Shown here: positions 32,540 through 64,000 of the stretch, piece after piece | Layout: every line of letters begins with the position of its first letter | Position numbering within the stretch: position 1 is the first letter of the stretch | Origin: Marisa cornuarietis | Taxonomy: Eukaryota > Mollusca > Gastropoda > Architaenioglossa > Ampullariidae | Length of the DNA stretch: 64,000 bases | Direction of reading: 5' to 3' | NCBI GenBank assembly: GCA_004794655.1 | Contig: SMMW01000085.1 | Coordinates: forward strand, 496,001 to 560,000 | Notes under the pieces: model-generated | Told to the model about the DNA's origin: nothing | What the model saw: the letters and a program-made list of their open reading frames with translations, nothing else | Databases searched by the model: none | Translations under genes and position numbers: made by a program

Positions 32540-33465
32540 GGGCGAAATCAACATCACCTTTGCGTCATCCGTCAGGATTTGTTGTCACTGCAGACATGAC
32601 CCTTGATAAACATGGTACAGCTGTCTGTCAGTCTGCCTATTATAAGATCAGTGCCATCCGTCACATTCTCTCTACACGCGCTGCCAACACTCTTGTCTGT
32701 CTGTTTGTTCTTTCTCGACTTGACTACTGCAACTCCTTACTAGCAGGCTGCCCTAAATACCTCATCCATAAGAGAGTACAGAACTCCGCTGCAGGTACTT
32801 AGAGCTAGGAAGCGGGACCATGTCATTCATCTCTTTCTACACTGGCTACCCATCCGTTCTCGCATTCAGTACAAACTGTCTGTGCTGTGTTTTAATTTCT
32901 TTGCAAGCTCCTGCCCTAATTATTTCTCTGAACTTCCCTTCCCCTACATCCCAGCCAGACAACTCTGCTCTTCGTCTTACGACCGTCTCATAACTGTTGC
33001 TGTCACCAGAACAATAACATATGGTCACAGGATTTTTAGTTACTGTGCAGCAAAACAATGGAACTCTCTCCCTTTGCATATCCGCCACTTTCCCACAATT
33101 GAATTCTTTAAATCTGCAATGAAAACGCACCTCTTCCTTAAGCGTTACTCTTAACACAGTCCACACAATACTAGTCCTTTTTCACACCCTTCTCCCCCCC
33201 TCCCTTTTCCGTTTATTGCTACTTCCCTACTCGTCTTTCTTTGCAAACTCATGGTACTCTCAATCCTTGTTACTTGGTTCTTCTTTGCGTTTTCTGTATT
33301 GGTCATTTATTCTTCAGTACTGTTGTTTATCCTTCCGTCTTTCCTGTTTTTTGTTTATTTTTCCTCCTTATTTAACGTTGTCCATGTCCATGTACCTTAA
33401 GCGCCACGAGCATGCTCCTTACGAGTGTGTTTGCGCTATAAAATCTTGCGTTTATTATTATTATT
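32540..33465 (+). mobile_element. LINE (CR1/L2/Jockey-like) 3' portion, decayed
   Basis: C-terminal reverse-transcriptase region: CQSAYYKISAIRHILS, LSRLDYCNSLLAGCP, VQNSAAG, then after a frameshift LHWLPIRSRIQYKLSVLCFN, AKQWNSLPLHIRHFPTIEFF and a stop at about 33152. It is followed by a 3' UTR ending GCGCTATAAAATC and a (TTA)n tail, the usual end of this LINE type. The 5' part is missing (5' truncation). Confidence 0.88.
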
Positions 33466-33499
33466 CTAACTTTTCCGGTCTTCTTCAGGTTGGTGGTAG

Positions 33500-36400
33500 G
33501 GAAAAGGTGTGGTAAGGATGGGGTATAGCCGCACGTGCTGGCAAGCTCGATCGTCACAGAAGCCTTTCTTGCAGGGTGGTGAACGGTCCATTCCTTTATG
33601 TTTGCCGCTTTTTTCACACGTCCATCTCTCTCCAAGGCCCAAGAGTCCGGTCACATGGCACTTTTTTGACATTCACCAGTAGTCGGCAAGATTGCTTCAC
33701 TTGAAGAGCTCAGTACTCTAGTAGGCAGCACTCTATTTCCCACCAGTTTATGAGTCTTGACCACTTTCTCTATGCTCCCATTCACCAGGATGCTTATACT
33801 TGATTTCTCTCTCTATCAAAGCGCCATGTGGACAAGCAGCTCAGGGCTGTCTCACAAAACTAGAACGTTCATTAAGAGATTAGTTTGACCTTGGTCTATG
33901 CCACTAAAGCCATGGGATGATGGCCGCGCACGCTCTCTAGGGTATTTATACATTGTTTCTAATGGAGGGAATATCCAGCGACAGTTGTCGTTCACATAAA
34001 TCATAAAGTCCAAAGGTAGTTAAGGAGGAAAAAAAGAGAAACATGAGATATTGCTAAACATGATAATAAGCACATGCTCTCATCTCTCATCATCATCATG
34101 CACATGCATACATATTACAACCATCTACATCCATAAAAAAAAAACTCGGACACAAGCTAAAGTCAAACCCTTTTAATTTCGTTCCTCTCCATACAAATTT
34201 CCCTTCACTTATTAAAAACAAAATTGAGAATTACTTTAGTTTGGTAATATAACAGACGGACTGGCAGCTAAGGTACAGGTTCTTCTGCTGATTGCAGAGC
34301 TTATGGAAAATGAAGCATTAACAGCAACATTAACAAAAAAATCATTGTCAAACACTACTACGTTGATAATGGTGTATACAACAAACTGCATCTTAAAACA
34401 GCATTACAAAAGCAACATAAACTAATCTCTCTACTGTGAGCAAAGGCTGGAAGCTGAAACTATAGCACTAACATAACGCCTAGTCCAGTTAGCATCAAAA
34501 GGACACATCATAAGGTCAAGATAACCTGATGACATGTCAATATTTTTTCGCTCCCTGTTCTCCAAGTAATGGCTGTGAGCATGGTCTGATCAGATAAGGG
34601 TATAATTATTATGACACCTACATTAGAAAGCGTGTAAAATCTAAACTTATATGTCATTGATAAACGGACTTGCCAAGTGAAAGTGGTGATGTAGAAAATG
34701 TAAAATTGTTAGGCAATTCCGTCACAATTTAAAACAAAATCTATAACTCCCAGTAACCAAACATTAGGTGTTTGCTATTTTAGTTAGAAAATGTACTGAC
34801 ATTAAATGAGATAGACTCAATGTGGGAGTAGTTTTGCCAATACCAGAGAACAGTAAAGTGCACAAAAAATCTCTGGTGCCTTAGGAACCGCAAAGATACT
34901 ATAGGTATGGAAAAACGCAATGAAGCAGGAAATAGTAACCACTCAGTTCGACATAGGTATGGGCATGCACACACACATACACACACACACATACATACAG
35001 GGCAGTCAAAGCATTACACTACTGTTTCAGGCCTGATAATATCAAGCCAGATATTGTCAAATTATTTTAAAAAGCCCCAATTTATAAACACACTGATTCT
35101 CCAAGATACCTTCATATGTTCTCTTTTAATTTTAGCAGACTGTCCCCAAAGAGACTCTTGACTGATCTGGGCATATGCACTATATGATGAATACAAGATA
35201 CGCTGATTGCATTTCAGTAACAAGATATCCAGATAACCAAACTTTCTGCAGATATAAACCCAATTTTAGCAATTATGCAAGAATAATCTGCACCAGTACA
35301 TAAAAAATGAAGAGTGTATTTGGAAGTCTTTCCTGACAAGATAGTGTTCTTGCAATGCTTTTTAAACCACTCCAAATTGTGAAACACTGTCTTAACACAA
35401 ATTCTAATATTTTACAAAATGTTTAGATTTTGGCAGTCACATGGAAGACAGTTTTATTCCCTAATCTATTGACTGTTTTCTTTTTTGAAATTTAGTTCAT
35501 AAAAGTATGTTTCAGAATGACATTTTGCCAGATCACATAAAGCTTTTAAGGGTTATGGACCAAGTCTACATGTAATCTTCTGCACAGATATAAGAAAAAT
35601 CACAGATATCAAATGAAGAAGTGTATAACAAATAGTGCCTTCAAAACATGATAAAGAAAAACTAAACCCAGAGAAGTGTACATTAAAAAATAGCTGGCTG
35701 TGACAAGAAAACACCATACCTGGACGGCAGGCAGATGGACTGACAGAACAAAAGAAAAGTCAGAAAATGTACTTCACAGTCTTGGCAGCTCTGTGCTGGA
35801 AAGAGGGCATGCGATCTCACTGGACGGACAAAACCAAACTAAGAGTGGACAGTGGACTGCAAACACAGTTTCTCAACCTTTGCATTTTAAGGAATGCTTT
35901 CTTCATTAAGACTTTAAAAGATGACAGACGTTCCCTTAAAAGAGAGTGAAAAGCTCTCACAATCTCATCCCATTATTCTATATCCTCCTTCAAAGCAAAT
36001 ACCTCACCCAGTAACAAAATTCCCAAACAATTTATCTGACTCGCAAACAAGAAATTCAGTAAGAATTACCATGGACTGCTCAAGGAAGAGATTATCTGTC
36101 CTGCATGCAAGAAGCAATGTTGTGGTGGAAATAATACTGCAGCATTGCAATCCAAAACCACTGAAGGTACTACAGTCATTGACAACTTCATGATATGATG
36201 ATGATGATGGAAAGTCTTGATTTGTTGTGAGACAACATTTAATCCACCATATTAAACCCTGGTTGCAGATATAGTGGTACCATGTACTACATAGCTCTAG
36301 AGCTGCTACAAAGAATTACCAACACACCTGATTTAACGACACATTTTCAAAAAATAAATTTTTTCACGTGCTTCCGAAATCTAATTTCACTAGAAATACC

Positions 36401-39400
36401 ACAGGCACCCACCGACACACACAGTGAGAGAAGTATTGACAAAAGACGAATATATTTGAGAACAGAGACAATTAGTACTAGGTAGACACCTTATGTAAAA
36501 CTGAGGCCTGACTAAATGGTCATTAAAATACTTTCATTAAAAGTCACTTCAGATTATTTATAGTAGAAACCATTTTGATAACTTTTCTGGCAATTGTTGT
36601 GAAATGACAATTTAATTCAGATATTCTGTGCACCACCCAATCTTTGTTAAAAAAAGAACTGAATAATACAGACAGAAAAACAACTGTTTGCTTTTTAAAC
36701 TCCAAAGCACCTCTAAGGGTCACAGATCATCCTCAGATGACACTAAGGAAACTACGTTTCACCTTTTAAGCCAGTGGAGCAACCAAGCTCCAGTGTGTGC
36801 TGGTAAAATCACTTTTTGACAAACTGTGGTAACAGGTAAAAATGGAAAAACATTGTACACAAACACCAAAAGCAAAGTAGTGATGTGGATTAAGCTTTGT
36901 CGACTGCCAGGAAAAAACAGCTTGAATACCCATACACCTGCTCTGTACAAAATATACAAAGTGTCTTATCTAACATATACAGTTGAGCAGGTAAATGTCT
37001 GATAATATAGTCATACATGTATACGCTTATATACTTTATGACAATCTGTAATAAAATACAAATAATATGCTGGACAATAATATATCTCACACTGGTTATT
37101 TTTTTAAGGATGAATATGTGCTGTATGTATAGTTCTATCTGTGTGTACATGCAGTTGTTTTACGAGAATACCTACTTTTCTCTTAATATCAACCATAATG
37201 GCACCATTGCGCAGTAAAAAAAAAAGATATACACATTATATATGAAGGTTTAACACCAAAGTGAAAATGAAAGACAGGGTGCATTAAGAGCTGGTGAACA
37301 GCACAAGCAAAAGTTTCCTACAATCATAAACAACAGCTTCAGCATCAAGGTCCTGAAAAAGAAACTGGTCCACGTATATAAAAATATGGAATTGTCTTTA
37401 TTTCTACTCCATAGATGAAAGCGTTCTCCACACACGATGCTTCACTTACCAATCTCTCATAATGATAAGCTTCATTAACACCACACTGAGTTGTCACTGA
37501 CCCCACAGCAATGTTGTAGCCATTTGATAAGGGCGCCCAATTATAGGTTTTGTAAAAAAAGTAGAATTTAGCATAACAGACAAGGCACACTATTTCAGAC
37601 AACAGGCAAAGGCAAATGCTTGATCAGCTGTTGGTCTGCAGCCTCCCCGCCCACACCCATCCTGCAGCTCTTGCACAAATATAGCCAAATAACACAACTT
37701 TACAACATCAGTGGATGAGCATTACAATAATGAGTACTGTACTTCTACCAAAACAGCAAATATGTTGGCTTCTGCTGCCTTATCCATGTCTCCATTCAGG
37801 CTAATAAGCTTTGGCACTAGACTGTTTCCTAAGCTGTGTGCATATCTGATCAGAGACTAACTTTGTCAACAAATCATTAAACCACACACACACACACACA
37901 CACATAACAGCCATAGCTTTCTCTTTAGCTCATCAGCTTCAGAAGTAAAAAAAAAAAAGGCAAAGAGGAGCAATAAGCCTTTCTTGCAAAAGTTCACAAC
38001 AAGAACATGTATGCTTAATGGCACAAAGCAATAATTTTAAAAGGCATAAAAAAAACAGAAGCAATCTTACATTACTTTCTCATTTCTGTTAACTCGCTGA
38101 GATCATTGCCGAGGCCTAATGTTTCTACATTCAACACCTTTGCACCAAGTCAAGTTGTATTTAAGAATGACAAAACAATATTTTCGGTAAGCTCGCAACT
38201 AGTCTTGATCAAACTCAGTTCAACTTACTCAGGCATTTTTAATTATTACATTTGACTGAATAATGTTATAATGCTGCAAATGGCTGACACGACAGAAAAT
38301 GCAGACTGCAAGATGTATTAACAGACGATAGATGTAAAGTCTTGATTACATGGTGTACAACACCATAATGTATATATACCCATCCAGCATTATTACTACA
38401 GCTCCATTGTCACCAAAACAACCATGCAGACCAGGTACCATCACATCTCTGTGAGTTTCCTGTTGGTGTACTTCTTGAATCATCTGTTCAATGCTGATGC
38501 TGGAAATCTAACACTTCTTAATATCCTGGATGTTGATGCTGCTTTAAATATTTTTGATCAGAGGACCCCAACAACTTCAACAAAGTAATGTTGGCTCTGC
38601 CTGGCTGTGATTTTATTTATGCCATGTGACAAGACTCCAGTAAGAACCGCAGAAATCTGCTTCTGTGTTAACAGCGCCCCTGTAATGTGGTGAGCGGCAG
38701 GGATCAGTTCTGAGTCATTTTTAATACATGGCAGATTGGGGTCAACATGGCTTTAGCCACCATGTTTTGTAGTTTGAAGAACACAGTAGGGTTTCTAATA
38801 GGTGTAGCTTCCCCCCACCCCCACTTTCTGCTCCTTAGGAAATTGTGGTCTCTTCACTGACACTTGTCCACGTCTATGCTAGACTTCTCAAACAGCTGTT
38901 TGTCACGTGGTTCAAAGATACATCATCCAAAGCTCCAGCAAGTGCATAAATCTGCTGTTAGAATGATGCTCTGGAAGGACCCCACTCCCACCACACACAC
39001 ACATGAAAAACATTTTATCAATCACATTTGTAGTTATGGATGTTTGTAGGCTTCTAGTTGAAAAGAAAAAGCCTGTCACAAGTTCCAAACAGTGAGTCAT
39101 AAACGTCTCTATATGGCTGCTTTAGTTTCTGCCCAGTGTTTGCTCAGTTCCATGATGAAGACTCTGAACTAGGGATGTTTTACTAATTCTTCTTCCGTCC
39201 TATGCGGTGTACTTCCAAGCCATCAACAAACCAGGGATGCTTACATCCTTCAGTAACGCACAGTAACAACCTACAATCTGTGCAACTGGATGAAGCATAT
39301 TCTGATGGCTGAGAACTGGATTCTTGTTGTCTAACAAACCCTTCCTCTCCCACCTTTTGGTGCACTGTTTGAGATGTGGCTACTTCCATTCCACAAGATA

Positions 39401-41391
39401 TCGCCACCATAATACCATACCAGCTTACCCAGCACATGGTTTTCAAGTACTCTCAGGCTGACATAGGTGTTCAAGGAGATAAAGCTGATGTGGTTTCAGT
39501 GCTGTGTGTCATGATTAATGTAGATAAGATTGTGGTTGCCTCTAAAAAATAATTACACATTATTATAATCTAATCCTAACCACTCAGAAGGAAAACAGGT
39601 GACATCTGTTCTGAAGGATGAAAGACTTGCAAAACGTAAACATTTGATGCAGGTTGCAAGTGAATATAAACTGCATACAGTCCAAATAATCTACCACTTA
39701 TTAATAATACAAGAAACATATTTAACAAAGAACCTTTGTCTATAATGATTATGTCATATACAACTGCATGGCAATGAAAACTGACATTGTCTTGCCTAAG
39801 TGAAAAAAAGATTTACAAAAATTAACCTGTCAACATGCTGCAGCTGCCAAATAATACAGGAGTGACACACACCCATGAAAGCCATTGTCAGATGTACATG
39901 CTAACTGGCGCCTTTACTTTTACACAACATAAGTCTCAACAGTGCATAACAAGACACTGTAGGAAAAGGGAGGGGCAACATGCAGAAACCAGAAAAAAGG
40001 GCAATATTTACAGACTTAAATGAAAAAAATTGCATGGTAGGAATAGAGCAGCTTCTTAAAAAATATGCCATAGCAGACACGCACTACCTCTCCCATCACC
40101 TCTCTGACATTATCCAGACTTCAATTTATCTACACAACCATCCAGACAGCATTTTCAACCCTGCTGACACAAGTATTCTTTGCAAGAAATCCAAGGTGGA
40201 TACTCTGCGATCATAATGCACCTTTCTCCAGTAAAACTTTGTCCCTTCCCTGTAAAACTCAGGACAGCACAGGAGGCATCTGCATTATATCAAATTCCCT
40301 TTGCAAAATGCCAGGAAAGCATCAATTATAAGATTTTCCCCGAAATGTTTTCCACAAATTAAAGAATGAAAAAAAAGTCAGCCATGACTAGTTATAGGAG
40401 TACTGTTTTTGTTCTCTTATAGGCTAGGATTAGTGAATTACATAAATAAACAAGCAATCAGCATTACATTCATACAGCTATGTCTGTACAATACCATGGA
40501 ATTATCTTCTCATTTGAAAATGATATTAGCATCTACAAGGCAGTGGCATTCTGTGTGGTCTAGTACTTACCCACTTGGATGGCACTGTTATAATGAAATA
40601 TGAAATGTGGTTGCACTCAATGCTCACTACAACTTGTGACCTGTTACTTTTTAATATCTACTAAAACATTTCTACAAAAGCGACAATGATGGTTGGTTAG
40701 TTGCTTGCTTTTTATGCTGTGCCAGCAACTAAGGCTATATCATGGCGAGATAAAGTAATGATAGGTTAAAAGGTTGGAAAGGGCAACAACGAATAGCTTG
40801 AAGAAGAAAAAAAAATTTGATACTGTATGAATGAGAGAAAGAGATGACAACTTACAGTCAGATTCTGCTGAATGTCCTTTGCTGACATATATTAAGCACC
40901 ATTTACTAAGAGTATGTGAGAAGGAAGACCCTAGGTAAAGACAATATATGAAGCACTTTCCACTAAGCGCATCTTGATGAACAAAGTGTATACACACTCT
41001 AGCTGCATTAAAGATACATATATCATGACTGCAGTAAAAATGAAATGTAGTCAAAACAGACAGTGAGCGGGGTGAAATAACCATAACATCACATACTGCT
41101 CTTCCACAGCAGCATACCATGTCATGATATAAGTGTTTCACCATGATATTCGGGCATCCGCGGTTCAGAAAATCTTCCTAAAAATTGCATCCGCCGTACT
41201 TCTGTCAACACACCTTAGAGAGGACTATCAGAAAAATTGTTCAAGATGCTTGCAAATGCATCACTCAGTCCCCCAACCCACACAATGCAGGAAACAAACG
41301 TTTCAGCCTTGCAACTTTCAACTCACATGATGCGGCACAGGTGAGTTAAGCAACATTGTTCTTGCAAGCTTTTGTTTTGTGCCCATGCTAA
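33500..41391. other. Long stretch without recognised exons; CpG-poor from about 34 kb
   Basis: From about 34.0 kb the sequence becomes AT-rich and CpG-poor like copy 2. There are short (CA)n tracts (34967-34995, 37882-37904, 38990-39005) and small (ATG)n. No conserved protein segment was seen in either strand; frames such as the 87-codon minus one at 39183-39446 have no supporting splice or family evidence. It could be a long 3' UTR or downstream flank of copy 2. Confidence 0.5.
40690..40748 (-). repeat. SINE family S tail fragment
   Basis: Contains GCCAGCAACTAAGGCTATAT in the same orientation as the full SINE at 8366-8537; the tRNA-like head is missing. Confidence 0.65.

Positions 41392-64000
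<22,609 letters not shown>

Noticed and set aside
39183..39446. 87-codon minus-strand frame considered as a third alternative last exon of copy 2
   Set aside because: No convincing acceptor in the right phase and no resemblance to either copy 2 tail.

Overview
Eukaryotic, intron-rich genomic DNA. The gene families, two minor-spliceosome introns per gene, tRNA-derived SINEs, LINE 3' ends with (AAT)n tails, Tc1/mariner, Tigger and hAT elements, and a patchy CpG landscape together suggest an invertebrate, most likely a mollusc or another lophotrochozoan. The species cannot be named from this window. There are no operons, CRISPR arrays, tRNA or rRNA genes.

The window is dominated by two paralogous diaphanous-related formins (DIAPH/mDia family), both on the minus strand, head to tail. 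Copy 1 is complete: 25 coding exons from 30185 down to 9307, 1137 codons plus stop. Its domain order is GBD/FH3 (DID), a short coiled coil, FH1, FH2, DAD and a tail. Copy 2 runs off the right edge: 20 coding exons are visible from 64000 down to 46006, and a second, phase-compatible last exon lies at 41392-41609. Twelve of the corresponding exons have identical lengths and all splice phases match, so this is a tandem gene duplication.

All exon coordinates were deduced by hand from splice sites, reading phase and similarity to the formin family. The two predicted proteins should be Rho-controlled, profilin-actin-using actin nucleators held inactive by DID-DAD contact. Copy 2 is the conservative paralogue with a long multi-block FH1. 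Copy 1 is more diverged, with one poly-Pro block and a different tail.

Layout. 1-9.3 kb is intergenic, with a 46-bp palindrome, a CpG-rich stretch, LINE tails, a Tigger-derived mini-element, a decayed Tc1-like element, a SINE and a 3 x 59-bp tandem repeat. 9.3-30.2 kb is copy 1, with introns full of microsatellites and degenerate minisatellites. 30.2-34 kb is intergenic, with a SINE and a LINE reverse-transcriptase remnant. 34-41.4 kb is CpG-poor and AT-rich with no recognised exon; it is possibly 3' UTR or readthrough of copy 2. 41.4-64 kb is copy 2, with hAT, LINE and SINE insertions in its introns.

The most notable observations are: AT-initial U12-type introns at two conserved positions in both paralogues, ending in AG in copy 1 and apparently in AA in copy 2; alternative last exons in copy 2; a sharp CpG-density boundary near 34 kb separating the two paralogues; and a small in-frame exon in copy 1 flanked by complementary (UG)n and (CA)n tracts.
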